A stretch of 64,000 bases of DNA from Flavobacterium foetidum (GCF_004634245.1 NZ_SJTF01000001.1:484329-548328); one strand, 5' to 3'; shown: positions 43,560 to 52,341, counted from the stretch's first letter. Notes: generated from the sequence alone by a model not told the origin. Program-made: numbers and translations.

Positions 43560-43571
43560 TTATAATTTTAA
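43359..43571. mobile_element. MITE-like 191-bp element with GTTGGGTG ends
   Basis: The element 43370-43560 has inverted ends CTCGTTGGGTGAAATTA and, read inversely, ACCCGTTGGGTGTAATTA. The 11-bp sequence TATAATTTTAA flanks both sides (43359-43369 and 43561-43571), like a target duplication, although AT-rich chance or an extended inverted repeat cannot be excluded. The interior holds CACATAG/CTATGTG inverted pairs and no ORF. The right edge provides the stop-codon region of the PPOX gene. Related ends occur at 38.2-38.6 kb. Confidence 0.55.
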
Positions 43572-44063
43572 ATTTCCTTCAATACCGTCATCCATTGTAT
43601 GACCTGTAACAAAAGCGGCAGCCATTTTAGCAATTGCAACCATTTTACCGTTTTTGTTGTTCCAGTAATAACCGTCTTCAGGAGTTACTTTTATTACACT
43701 TAGATTAGGATCATCTACACCGCCTGGCATCCAGATTTTTACGGCAGGATTCCATAATTTTTCAATTGTTTTTCTGTCGTAGGAGATGCTGGCAGTTCCA
43801 TGAAGGGTCAGGAATTTGTCATGTGGTTCCGAAAAAAACAAGTCAACTGTAGGATTTAAAGTGATTTCGGCATTCTGACCGCTATTTCTATCAGATAAAA
43901 ACCAAAGCTGTCCGTCTTCATCTATTTCCTGAACCGACATCGGTCGAGATTGAAGTCTATTGTCTTCTCTATAAGTACAGAACATACAAGTTTTGATGTT
44001 CTCTGCAAGGTCTTTTATTTTTGCTGCTGCAAATTCGTCTGTAAGGTCTTTATGATCTCCCAT
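43560..44063 (-). CDS. PPOX-fold general stress protein
   Basis: The 167-residue protein has the split-barrel flavin-binding fold of pyridoxamine-phosphate-oxidase-like general stress proteins (GS26 type): MCFYREDNRLQSRPM-like first strands, GQLWFLSDRNSGQNAEI, VDLFFSEPHDKFLTLHGTA and KIWMPGGVDDPNLSVIKVTP. FMN binding is expected but the reaction is unknown. The stop codon lies at the border of an inverted-repeat element. Its promoter carries the shared AATynTrTAA element. Confidence 0.88.
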   Translation of the reverse strand: MGDHKDLTDEFAAAKIKDLAENIKTCMFCTYREDNRLQSRPMSVQEIDEDGQLWFLSDRNSGQNAEITLNPTVDLFFSEPHDKFLTLHGTASISYDRKTIEKLWNPAVKIWMPGGVDDPNLSVIKVTPEDGYYWNNKNGKMVAIAKMAAAFVTGHTMDDGIEGNLKL

Positions 44064-44119
44064 GATAATTTCGTTTTAAGTTTCAACTTTTATTCATTTT
44101 TTCGCTCTAATAGCGTAAT

Positions 44120-44159
44120 GTAAAGTTGAGTCTTTTAATTATCAAATGGTTATATAATT
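44120..44159 (-). promoter_or_regulatory. stress-region promoter of the PPOX gene
   Basis: On the minus strand AATTATATAAC (44159-44149) lies 31 nt before CAACTTTAC (44128-44120). Spacing and sequence match the DUF892 promoter. Confidence 0.55.
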
Positions 44160-44239
44160 GCTTTTTTAAATTATGAGATTTCAATTTTAATAAATTTGTA
44201 AGAATTTGACGAAGCAACGAATATTTTGAGAAATTATTT

Positions 44240-44247
44240 TATCTTTG
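44240..44247 (+). promoter_or_regulatory. -7 box before the CheY-like gene
   Basis: TATCTTTG matches TAnnTTTG, 30 nt before the ATG at 44278. It overlaps an earlier in-frame start at 44245 and so supports the later start. Confidence 0.55.
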
Positions 44248-44277
44248 ATTCAATTAAAATTTCACTCGAAAAATACC

Positions 44278-44709
44278 ATGACGAACTTTACTATTTTTTA
44301 CACAGATGACGATGAGGATGATTTGAGTATTTTTGCTGATGCTGTAGAATCAGTGCCTCACAAAATCAACCTGCAGACGTACTCAGGAGGCCAGAAATTA
44401 TTAAATGCGATTTTTAATCCTCCTCCCACGCCTTATGTGGTTTTCTTAGATTTGAATATGCCCGGAAAAAATGGTTTTGATGTCTTGGAAGAGATTAGAA
44501 GTTCGCAAGATCAGAAAAACATTCCCGTTATTATTTATTCTACTTCAAATGAACCAGGCATTATAGAAAAATGCCGCACTCTAGGAGCGAATTGTTTTGT
44601 AACAAAACCTGTTTTGATGAGTGATATTGTAAAATCTATTGAGCATGCCTTGGAAGTTGACTGGGATACTTTTACTCCCAATCATTCCAATTTTGTTTAC
44701 AAATACTGA
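44278..44709 (+). CDS. CheY-like response regulator, receiver only
   Basis: The start at 44278 gives 143 residues beginning MTNFTIFYTDDDEDDLSIF, with the acidic cluster of the receiver domain. The phospho-acceptor Asp lies in VVFLDLNMPGKNGFD, Ser/Thr in VIIYSTSN and Lys in CFVTKPV. There is no output domain, so it likely acts as a phosphorelay intermediate or a protein-interaction switch, as in Rcp1-like regulators. It converges with the multi-PAS kinase, with stops 2 nt apart; the kinase is a plausible partner. Confidence 0.9.
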   Translation: MTNFTIFYTDDDEDDLSIFADAVESVPHKINLQTYSGGQKLLNAIFNPPPTPYVVFLDLNMPGKNGFDVLEEIRSSQDQKNIPVIIYSTSNEPGIIEKCRTLGANCFVTKPVLMSDIVKSIEHALEVDWDTFTPNHSNFVYKY

Positions 44710-44710
44710 T

Positions 44711-47700
44711 TTACGCTAAATCGGGAAAGTAAAAATTAAAGACAGAACCTTGGTCTTTCTCGCTGAAAACCATAATGATTCCCTTATGGTTTTCAACGAT
44801 TTTTTTAACAATTGCCAAGCCAATTCCTGTACCAGAATATTCGCTTTCGGTGTTTAATCGCTGAAAAACTTCAAAGATTCTTTCCTTATAAACAGGATCA
44901 AAACCAATTCCGTTATCCGAAATTTTTAAATGTAGGTACATTTTCTCAGGAAAATCTACAATCGTACCTATTTTGCTTCCTTTAATTTTCTCAGTTTCAA
45001 TCTTAATAACAGGAGCAACGCCTTTTTTAGTGAATTTAAGTGCGTTTCCGATAATATTATGGAACAATTGCCTGAACTGGAACTGTATTAGAGTTGCTTC
45101 TCCTAAATTTTTAAATTCAATCCGTGCGCCTTTTTCCTCAATGCGGTCAGAGAAATCGCTGATTACCTCTTCGGCAATTTCGTCGAGTTTTACTTTTGTA
45201 AATACTCGTTCTGCCGAGTTTGTGCGCGAGTAGGTAAGCAGGTCCTGAATAAGATTCTGCATTTTTTTTGCCGAAACTTCAATTCTGGCAAGATACGTTT
45301 TGGCTATAGCCGAAATGTTTCCTTCATCTAAATCGGAGAGACGGCTGGCAAAAGTCTGAATTTTTCGAAGTGGCTCCTGTAAGTCATGGCTAGAGATATA
45401 AGCAAACGACTGCAATTCGATATTCATATTAACCAAATCCCTGTTTTTGAGTTCAAGTTGCGTGGTACGCTCCATAATCTGTTCTTCGAGCTGGGTAGAG
45501 AAATTTTTCTGATCTTCGATATCAGTACTGGTTCCAACCCACATCTGAATATTTCCCAATTCGTCTTTTTGAGCAATAGCACGGCTTAGTTGCCACCTAA
45601 ATTCACCGTTATGATGTCTGAATCTATGAATGAGCAGAAAATCTTTTCCTGTTTTTACAGATTCCATCCAGATGTTTACATTTTCTTCGCGATCTTCGGG
45701 ATGTACAATTTGAAGCCAGCCGTTTTCATCAATTTCCTCTTTTGAAAGTCCGGTATAAGTATAAAATGTATTGTTGAAATAATTTAAATTACCCAACGTG
45801 TCGCTTGTCCAGATCATTTGAGGCATAGAATCGGCCAAAAGCCTGAATTTTCTTTCGTTTGAAAGCAGTACTTGCTGAATCTCTTTCTCTATTGTGAAAT
45901 CCATTACAGTACCAATCATTTTAGCAGGCTCATCAAATTCATCAAAGAATATTTTTCCGTGTACTTTGATCCATGCAATCGAATTATCTGGCTTAATAAT
46001 TCTGGCTTCGTATTTATAGATGCTGGTTTCGAGAGCTTCTTCAAAAGCGCTCTGTAATATTATTTCGTCTTCAGGATGTATTCTTCCGCGTATTTCCTGA
46101 TGGATTATTTTTTTGTTTTTTTCGAATCCGAAAATATCCAGAATGTTTTCGGTATAAATTAATTTTCGGGTCTGCAGGTTCAGATCCCAAGTTGCGATTT
46201 CTGCGATTTCTGCTGCAAGTCGTATTCTTTCTTCGGCATTTTCCAGTTTTCTTCTGGCTTTTACTTTTGGTGTTACGTCATTAACCGTAACCATAATTCC
46301 AGAAACGGCGCCGTCTTTTTCGTATAGTGGCGTGTATTCGTAGTCGAGATAGAATTTTTTTAGTTTTCCTCTAATATCCACATAGGCAACCGATTCGTTT
46401 TCTCGAATTGTTCTTCCGTTTTCAATAACATCATTAAGTAGTTCAGGATACTTCTGATTCATGAGTTCAGGAAAGATTTCTAAAAGAGGTTTTCCTAAAG
46501 TATCTTTTTCTTCTTTTTGCCAGATGGTTTTCATCATTGTGGTATTGGCCAATTCTATGATATGGTCTTTACCTCTAAAAATGGCCATAGCAATCGGAGA
46601 TTCGGTCACGATTTTTCTGAAAGCATTTTCGCTTTCTGTCAGTAAGTGTTTTGCTTTTATTTCTTCGGTGACTTCGTATGATGCAATAATGATTCCAGAA
46701 ACATGGTTGTTTTCTCCTCGAATCGGATGAAAAACCAAATTAAAATAACATTCTTCTTCTTTTCCGTATCGGTTTAAAACAATCTTAAGCTCGTCTGAAT
46801 GATACGGAATGCCTTCTGTAAAAACTTTAGAAAGCAACGGATATACGGTCTCTCTAGCTTCTGGAACGACATCAAATACTGGTCTTCCCAGCACTTCTTT
46901 TTCTTGCTTGTCGATAATTTGAAGATAAGTCGGATTGGCCATTTCGATGATCAAATCTGGCCCTCTAAGTATACCGATGCCCAAAGGCAGCTGTTTGATT
47001 GTTTCTCTAAACCTTTTTTCGCTTTCTTCGACCGCTTTACGCATTAAAACCTGCAATGTTACATCGGCCGCGATGGCAGTGATACCATAAATTTCGCCGT
47101 TAGATTCACGCAGCGCCTCGTAAGTGACATTAATAAAAGTATCTTCAATTTGCCCTTTTCGGCTCAGTTTTACAGGAAGTTCATAAGCAGTAAATTTTTC
47201 GCCTGTCGAATACACATGTTGCAGAATATCTTCCAATCCCTGTCCGCGAGCTTCTGGTAGCGCTTCAAAAACAGGTTTGTCAATAACCTGCTGTTCTGTT
47301 CTTTCCCAAATTTCGAGCATAAGGGTATTGATGATTTCGATTACATGGTTTGGTCCTCTAAATACACACATTGCATTTGGAGCCTGTAAAATACTATTGC
47401 GATAACGCTCTGTGGTGTCTTTTAATTTTTTGTGCAGATTGACCTTTTCTGTAGTTTCATTGCAGATAACGAGAACCCCAACGGTATTTCCTTGGTGGTC
47501 ATTTACGGGGCTGTTGCTGAAAGTCCAATAAACTTCTTCTACTTTTCCGTTTCTGAAAATCGGAAGTAGTTTATCTTCATGCCAAGTCGATTCGTTTTTG
47601 CTTAGTACCAAATCGAGCTGCTGTTTAACAAAATCCCATATTTCAGGCCAAGCTGTTTCGCCTTTTTCTCCTAAAATATGCGGATGTTTACCTTCTTTTC

Positions 47701-47920
47701 CTAAACTCGGGCGGTAAGCGTCATTGTAAAAGCAAATATGTAGCGGTCCCCAAAATAAAAACATGGGGAATTTTGAGTGCATTAGAATTCCCAAAGTGGT
47801 CCGTAAACTCTGCGGCCAGGTCTCGATTTCGCCCAAAGAGGTCTTGCTCCAGTCTTTGGCACGTATCAACGAACCCATTTCGCCACCTTTGGCAAGGAAA
47901 TCGTGATTTTTGTTGTTCAT
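44711..47920 (-). CDS. multi-PAS sensor histidine kinase
   Basis: The 1069-residue kinase has no transmembrane segment or signal peptide, so it senses inside the cell. It has about six PAS/PAC units (about residues 30-150, 165-290, 300-425, 430-550, 560-685 and 690-815), then HisKA with the phospho-acceptor His in AYISSHDLQEPLRKI and a HATPase domain (ISDNGIGFDPVYKERIF, GTGIGLAIVKKI). It is the bacteriophytochrome-like HK class common in Bacteroidota but lacks GAF-PHY chromophore domains. The signal is unknown. Confidence 0.9.
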   Translation of the reverse strand: MNNKNHDFLAKGGEMGSLIRAKDWSKTSLGEIETWPQSLRTTLGILMHSKFPMFLFWGPLHICFYNDAYRPSLGKEGKHPHILGEKGETAWPEIWDFVKQQLDLVLSKNESTWHEDKLLPIFRNGKVEEVYWTFSNSPVNDHQGNTVGVLVICNETTEKVNLHKKLKDTTERYRNSILQAPNAMCVFRGPNHVIEIINTLMLEIWERTEQQVIDKPVFEALPEARGQGLEDILQHVYSTGEKFTAYELPVKLSRKGQIEDTFINVTYEALRESNGEIYGITAIAADVTLQVLMRKAVEESEKRFRETIKQLPLGIGILRGPDLIIEMANPTYLQIIDKQEKEVLGRPVFDVVPEARETVYPLLSKVFTEGIPYHSDELKIVLNRYGKEEECYFNLVFHPIRGENNHVSGIIIASYEVTEEIKAKHLLTESENAFRKIVTESPIAMAIFRGKDHIIELANTTMMKTIWQKEEKDTLGKPLLEIFPELMNQKYPELLNDVIENGRTIRENESVAYVDIRGKLKKFYLDYEYTPLYEKDGAVSGIMVTVNDVTPKVKARRKLENAEERIRLAAEIAEIATWDLNLQTRKLIYTENILDIFGFEKNKKIIHQEIRGRIHPEDEIILQSAFEEALETSIYKYEARIIKPDNSIAWIKVHGKIFFDEFDEPAKMIGTVMDFTIEKEIQQVLLSNERKFRLLADSMPQMIWTSDTLGNLNYFNNTFYTYTGLSKEEIDENGWLQIVHPEDREENVNIWMESVKTGKDFLLIHRFRHHNGEFRWQLSRAIAQKDELGNIQMWVGTSTDIEDQKNFSTQLEEQIMERTTQLELKNRDLVNMNIELQSFAYISSHDLQEPLRKIQTFASRLSDLDEGNISAIAKTYLARIEVSAKKMQNLIQDLLTYSRTNSAERVFTKVKLDEIAEEVISDFSDRIEEKGARIEFKNLGEATLIQFQFRQLFHNIIGNALKFTKKGVAPVIKIETEKIKGSKIGTIVDFPEKMYLHLKISDNGIGFDPVYKERIFEVFQRLNTESEYSGTGIGLAIVKKIVENHKGIIMVFSEKDQGSVFNFYFPDLA

Positions 47921-48148
47921 TAAAATTTGTTTTTGCTCTTTTTAAAACAATAAAAAATTATGTAATAAATATACTATTTTCTCTACATATATAGAGTTCC
48001 GACATTAAAATTAATATAAAAAAAACACACAATTCTGCTGATTTTTAAATGAGCTAAGAAATAATTCTATTGAGTTAATTTTATTAGCATTCTATTGTGA
48101 AATTTGAATAAGCAAAGTTTTTAATAACAATGTTAATTGATTCAAGTC

Positions 48149-48487
48149 ATGAAAAAAGAGCAGAAACACGAAACCGACTATATAGAAAAATATCAGAACG
48201 AAGGGTATACCTCTAATTTCTTATTTGAAAATGGATGCCTGATAGATTCTGAAACCAACTACGCTTATCAGCCCGACGAGATTTATATTGTAGCAAATCA
48301 TCGTTATGAAGGAATGAGCAATCCAGATGATATGTCGATATTATATGTGATTGAGACCAAAGATCAGATTAGGGGAACACATTTAATAGGATACGGGCCT
48401 ACAGCAGATTTAGAAGAAGCAGAATTTTTTAAAGACATTCCGAAAGCGAATTATTCGAAGAATTCAGACATTGATGAACTCACATAG
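48149..48487 (+). CDS. small conserved protein of the short 'PRPP synthetase-like' Bacteroidota group
   Basis: The 112-residue protein (MKKEQKHETDYIEKYQNEGY) resembles short Bacteroidota proteins often labelled phosphoribosylpyrophosphate synthetase, but it has no PRPP-binding motif, so that label should not be used for function. The pattern GYTSNFLFENGCLI followed by YQPDEIYIVANHRYEGMSNP and MSILYVIETKDQIRGT fits that group. I place the start at ATG 48149; a TTG at 48137 is less likely. The function is unknown. It is found with stress genes here. Confidence 0.7.
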   Translation: MKKEQKHETDYIEKYQNEGYTSNFLFENGCLIDSETNYAYQPDEIYIVANHRYEGMSNPDDMSILYVIETKDQIRGTHLIGYGPTADLEEAEFFKDIPKANYSKNSDIDELT

Positions 48488-48520
48488 ATAAAATAAGATT
48501 AGTATTTTATTTTGCTGATG

Positions 48521-48560
48521 AGCAGTTGTTTCAGTTTATGCTGAGGCAGCTGCTTTTTTT
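48521..48560 (+). terminator. long-stem terminator
   Basis: AGCAGTTGTTTCAG (48521-48534) pairs over 14 positions, including G-U pairs, with CTGAGGCAGCTGCT (48541-48554), and a T-run follows. Confidence 0.8.
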
Positions 48561-48614
48561 ATGTAATAATGACAGAAACGGACTGCAGCTATAAATTATG
48601 AAATATTGGTCTGA

Positions 48615-48654
48615 AATTGTATAAAGGTTTGATTTGCAAGTTGAAATAAATTTG
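48615..48654 (+). promoter_or_regulatory. stress-region promoter of the 48.7-kb gene
   Basis: AATTGTATAAA (48615-48625) lies 32 nt before TAAATTTG (48647-48654). The ATG is 75 nt downstream. It belongs to the six-member shared set. A TTTG at 48628-48631 could also act as an ordinary -33 element. Confidence 0.5.
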
Positions 48655-48729
48655 GAGTATAGAAAGTAAGAAAGAAACAAGATTAATTTAGTACACATAA
48701 GTGCTAGCCATTTATTAAACCAAAAGCAA

Positions 48730-49542
48730 ATGAAAAAACTTTACATAAATACAGGAAGCTTCGATGCGGTTTTTGATAATCTTAAAGACAGTTTTGAAGG
48801 TACATTAGTAATAACTGAAAATGAATACAAACTAAACGTAAAATCAAAATGGGCAAAAGGAATAATAACAGGCGTTTGTTTTGATGAAATGATTTATTTG
48901 AATTTTGATTTGATGCTTCAGTCTGATCTGAATTTAAGCATAGAGTCTAACCGATGTGCTCCCGTATTTTTTGCTTATTGCGAAAAAGGTTTTTTACGAC
49001 ACAGTTTTGGGGCAGGAGGCGAAATCAAGAATCTAAAAAAACAGCAATCTGGAATTGTTAGCAATACAACAGCTATTAACAGTGTGTTGTATTTTGAGAG
49101 CCATAAACAGATTCAGTTTTCTGTTATCGGAACTCCGACAGCTTTAGATCAAAACAGTGATTTGGCTGCAAAAATTAAAAAGCATTTTATAAGCGATTCG
49201 GGAAATTATATTTACACAGGAAACCGAAATGCAATGATCGAAGAGAAAATTACGGAGCTCAAATCAATTCCGCAAAAAGGAACTGTCCGATATCTGATAA
49301 TGAAAAGCATATTGAAAGAAATAGTAGAACTGGAGATAGCCCAGCACAGTTACAATTATTTAAGCACATTTAAGCCGGTTGTTAATATAGCAATCAGACA
49401 ACTTGATGAAATTAAAAAACTATCGCATAATATTCCAGAGCTAATTCAGAATGCAGGAATTGCAGGTTTCAATTATCTTCCTCGAATATTCAAGGAGAAA
49501 CATTTGGCGGTTAAAAGTTATGACCAAAAATTAGCTAGCTAG
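48730..49542 (+). CDS. AraC-like protein with a single, shortened helix-turn-helix
   Basis: The 270-residue protein has no signal peptide. Residues 1 to about 140 form a beta-rich sensing part (LKDSFEGTLVITENEYKLNV; AKGIITGVCFDEMIYLNFDL). Helices follow (about 165-235), and the end IRQLDEIKKLSHNIPELIQN then AGIAGFNYLPRIFKEKHL resembles the first AraC helix-turn-helix. Only 10 residues remain after it, so the second half of a normal AraC domain is absent. It may bind DNA weakly, act as a modulator, or be a degenerate regulator. Its promoter shares the stress-region element. Confidence 0.65.
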   Translation: MKKLYINTGSFDAVFDNLKDSFEGTLVITENEYKLNVKSKWAKGIITGVCFDEMIYLNFDLMLQSDLNLSIESNRCAPVFFAYCEKGFLRHSFGAGGEIKNLKKQQSGIVSNTTAINSVLYFESHKQIQFSVIGTPTALDQNSDLAAKIKKHFISDSGNYIYTGNRNAMIEEKITELKSIPQKGTVRYLIMKSILKEIVELEIAQHSYNYLSTFKPVVNIAIRQLDEIKKLSHNIPELIQNAGIAGFNYLPRIFKEKHLAVKSYDQKLAS

Positions 49543-49575
49543 TAAGCACATATATATTCTTCATTTTTTCCAAAA

Positions 49576-49602
49576 AAAAACAGCTTTTAAGGCTGTTTTT
49601 TT
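49576..49602 (+). terminator. intrinsic terminator
   Basis: AAAAACAGC (49576-49584) pairs with GCTGTTTTT (49592-49600) around a 7-nt loop and ends in T. It lies between the convergent 48.7-kb and SemiSWEET genes and may serve both. Confidence 0.75.
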
Positions 49603-49621
49603 ATTTTAAACCAAGAAAGGT

Positions 49622-49882
49622 TCACTCTTTTTCATAATAAATTATAAAGTAAACCATAATGATATTAAGGCAGAGTGAAACACTGTTGGTGATAATAATT
49701 GGCAAGTCTTTTTTAAGTATTCCGTAAACAACCCAGATTGCGATTCCGAATGTTAGGATGCTGAACATTTTTAATGAAATCTCTTTCACTTTTTTTGTTT
49801 TCCAGACCTTCAAAATCTGCGGAATAGTAGAGATTGTCACGCAAGTTCCTGCAAATAATCCTATAATGTCTAAGTAGTTCAT
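49622..49882 (-). CDS. SemiSWEET sugar transporter
   Basis: The 86-residue protein has three hydrophobic helices, the SemiSWEET triple-helix bundle, with the PQ motif in TISTIPQILKVWKTKKVKEIS and a conserved Asn in the last helix. Two copies form a sugar-permeable channel in the inner membrane. Semi-SWEETs of this length are typical. The gene is followed upstream by an eight-base TTTCAGGT repeat that separates it from the SDR gene. Confidence 0.9.
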   Translation of the reverse strand: MNYLDIIGLFAGTCVTISTIPQILKVWKTKKVKEISLKMFSILTFGIAIWVVYGILKKDLPIIITNSVSLCLNIIMVYFIIYYEKE

Positions 49883-49926
49883 ACGTGGCTTTTTGGTTCA
49901 GGTTTCAGGTTTCAGGTTTCAAGTTG

Positions 49927-50775
49927 TTAGCTTCCGATAAGTTCTCCTCCGTTGATATGAAGAAATTGGCCTGTTACATAACTGCTGTCTTCGCTGGCCA
50001 GAAAAACATATGCAGGGGCTACCTCAGAGGGCTGTCCGGCTCTTTCCATGGGAGTGTCTTTTCCGAAATCAGATACTTTGTCAAAGGTTGCTACAATTAG
50101 TGGTGTCCAGATAGGTCCCGGAGCTACGCCGTTTACACGAATCTGTTTTTTGGCTAGCATAGTAGACAATGACCTAGTAAAGGTTACAATAGCGCCTTTG
50201 GTGCTTGAATAATCCAGCAAATGTTCGCTGCCTCTATAAGCAGTAACCGAACTGGTGTTGATAATGGTGTCGCCGGCTTTTAAAAACGGCAATGCAGCTT
50301 TTGTGATGTAAAAATAAGGGTAGATGTTGGTTTCAAAAGTCTTATGAAGTTGTTCTGTTGTAACTTTTTCCAATTCTTTTTTCGGAAACTGAACAGCGGC
50401 ATTATTAACTACGATGTTTAGTTTCTTGAAATGGCTATGACATTTTTTTACGGCTTCCTTGCAGAATTTCTCATCTTTTAAATCACCGCTTATCAGAAGG
50501 CATTCTTGTCCTTCTTTTTCAATCAAGGCTTTGGTTTCAAGAGCATCTTTGTCCTCTTTTAGGTAAACTATCGCGATATTGGCTCCTTCGCGGGCAAAAT
50601 GTACTGCAACACTTCTGCCGATTCCGCTGTCGCCACCAGTGATAAATGCAATTTTTCCCTGCAATTTACCGCTGCCTGCATAATTTTCTCTGATGATTTC
50701 GGGTTCCGGTTTCATTAAATGCTCATTTCCTGGCAAGTTTTGTTTTTGTTCGGGGAAAGTTTTTGTCTTTTTCAT
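49927..50775 (-). CDS. SDR-family oxidoreductase (YhdF/glucose-dehydrogenase-like)
   Basis: The 282-residue protein carries an N-terminal extension rich in Pro/Gln typical of the stress-associated YhdF/YgfF SDR group, then the Rossmann motif TGGDSGIGRSVA, NNAAVQFP, the catalytic Ser in INTSSVTAYRGS and YSSTKGA with the Tyr and Lys. NAD(P) cofactor is expected and the substrate is unknown. Members of this group are among general-stress genes in Bacillus, which fits the location. Confidence 0.92.
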   Translation of the reverse strand: MKKTKTFPEQKQNLPGNEHLMKPEPEIIRENYAGSGKLQGKIAFITGGDSGIGRSVAVHFAREGANIAIVYLKEDKDALETKALIEKEGQECLLISGDLKDEKFCKEAVKKCHSHFKKLNIVVNNAAVQFPKKELEKVTTEQLHKTFETNIYPYFYITKAALPFLKAGDTIINTSSVTAYRGSEHLLDYSSTKGAIVTFTRSLSTMLAKKQIRVNGVAPGPIWTPLIVATFDKVSDFGKDTPMERAGQPSEVAPAYVFLASEDSSYVTGQFLHINGGELIGS

Positions 50776-51120
50776 TATAACGATTTTTTATTCTTATATG
50801 CTTAAAATTAAGCACATTATTAAACTGAAATTGACTGAAAAGAATAATTGTTTACCTCAATTGACAAGTTTGAGTGAAGAAGAAAAACGCCTATTTTCCT
50901 CGATTCTGCCAATGTTTCATAATCCCCATGTCTGAGGTGGGAATTTTGTAAAGATTTCCATTTTAAATAAAAAAGCTGCCCAATATTTTTTTTATATTTT
51001 TGAGAATTTCCATGGAGTTTTGCTAAGAAACTTTTGATTTTTATAAAAAAAATACGATAATTTTTAGATACATTTAAAGAGTAAAGTTTTGATTCACAAC
51101 CGATTTAGTTCCCGATTCTC
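50776..51120. other. 345-bp gap between divergent genes
   Basis: Mostly AT-rich. TATTTTTG at 50995-51002 matches TAnnTTTG and may be the promoter of the phosphorelay cluster. A 45-codon ORF (50798-50935) is possible but not supported by composition or family. No repeat or RNA gene is evident. Confidence 0.5.
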
Positions 51121-52335
51121 ATGGTATTAATTGTAGACGATATTAGGGCAAATATCATTGCCTTAAAGAAAACTTTAGAGCTGCATAATATCGATGTAGA
51201 TACTGCCGAATCGGGAGAAGAGGCACTAAAGAAAATTTTAAAGACAGAGTACTGTCTTATTATAATGGACGTTCAGATGCCCGGACTTGACGGCTTCGAG
51301 GTGGTTAAGATATTATCTGGAAATAAGCGAACCAAAGACATTCCTGTAATATTTCTTTCGGCTCTCAACACCGAGAAAAAATATATTTTCAAGGGGTATG
51401 AAACAGGTGCCGTAGAATACATTACAAAGCCCGTTGATTCTGATTTGTTGATTCTTAAGGTCAAATCTTTCCTTAAGATATATGAGCAGCAGAACGAGCT
51501 TAAGGCTATTAAAGATCTTCTTTCTAAAGAAATTAAAATTAGAAAAGAGGCCCAGGATAATCTCGAAATCAAGATTGCCGAAAGGACCAAAGAACTGGTT
51601 CAGAAAAACGAAGAATTGGAACTCAGAAATCATGAATTGCAACAATTTGCGTGGGTAGTTTCTCATGATTTGAATGAGCCCATCCGAAAAATTCAGATTT
51701 TCATCAAAATCATCAAAGACCTTTACCTAAAATCAGACGAGAAAGGGGTAGATTATGTAAACCGTACCATAAAATCTGCAGAGCGAATGCAGACCCTGAT
51801 TACCGATCTTCTTGCTTATTCTAGACTTTCGGCTCAGGTAAAACCAGAATCTACAGATCTGAATATTGTCCTTCAAGAAGTGCTTTCTGATTTTGATTAT
51901 CTTATCGAAAGAAAAAATGCGGTTATAAAAACCAACGAATTGCCTACTATTGACAGTATTCCGAGCCAGATGCGTCAGGTTTTTCAGAATCTTATCGGAA
52001 ATGCGCTAAAATTTTCGGGAGGAAACGAACCGCCTTTAATCGAAATCATTTCAGAGCTAATTGCCGACAAATCATTTGACAGTCCGACAGCGCCCGAAGG
52101 AAAATATTGCCGAATTATCGTAAAAGACAACGGAATTGGTTTTGATGAAATTTATCTCGACAGAATATTTATCATTTTCCAAAGCTTAAATGACCGCCAA
52201 ACCTACGAAGGAACCGGAATCGGTTTAGCGATTGCCAAAAAAATCATCGAAAAACACAACGGTCTGATTACAGCAAAAAGCGAGTTAGGCAAAGGCGCCA
52301 GCTTTATTATTGTTCTTCCCCTTAAATACGAATAA
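51121..52335 (+). CDS. receiver-histidine kinase fusion
   Basis: The 404-residue protein has an N-terminal receiver (about 1-118; Asp in IIMDVQMPGLDGFEV, Lys in EYITKPVDSD), a coiled coil (about 125-180), HisKA with the phospho-acceptor His in AWVVSHDLNEPIRKI, and a HATPase domain (VKDNGIGFDEIYLD, GTGIGLAIAKKI). The stop in the same frame just upstream confirms the short N terminus. There are no membrane segments. It is the first gene of a five-gene co-oriented cluster, 6 nt before the hybrid kinase. Confidence 0.92.
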   Translation: MVLIVDDIRANIIALKKTLELHNIDVDTAESGEEALKKILKTEYCLIIMDVQMPGLDGFEVVKILSGNKRTKDIPVIFLSALNTEKKYIFKGYETGAVEYITKPVDSDLLILKVKSFLKIYEQQNELKAIKDLLSKEIKIRKEAQDNLEIKIAERTKELVQKNEELELRNHELQQFAWVVSHDLNEPIRKIQIFIKIIKDLYLKSDEKGVDYVNRTIKSAERMQTLITDLLAYSRLSAQVKPESTDLNIVLQEVLSDFDYLIERKNAVIKTNELPTIDSIPSQMRQVFQNLIGNALKFSGGNEPPLIEIISELIADKSFDSPTAPEGKYCRIIVKDNGIGFDEIYLDRIFIIFQSLNDRQTYEGTGIGLAIAKKIIEKHNGLITAKSELGKGASFIIVLPLKYE

Positions 52336-52341
52336 ATACAA

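Noticed and set aside
44197..44228. AAATTTGTAAG before the CheY-like gene as a seventh copy of the stress element
   Set aside because: The distance to a -7-like box is wrong (about 24 from the TGTAAG start instead of 26-27), and a proper TATCTTTG box lies further downstream.
48149..48487. Naming the 48.1-kb gene phosphoribosylpyrophosphate synthetase
   Set aside because: At 112 residues with no PRPP-binding loop or catalytic residues, the common database label cannot describe its activity.
50798..50935. 45-codon ORF in the gap before the phosphorelay cluster
   Set aside because: It has no family match, lies next to the SDR promoter region, and its first half is Lys/Ile-rich as expected from AT-rich noise.
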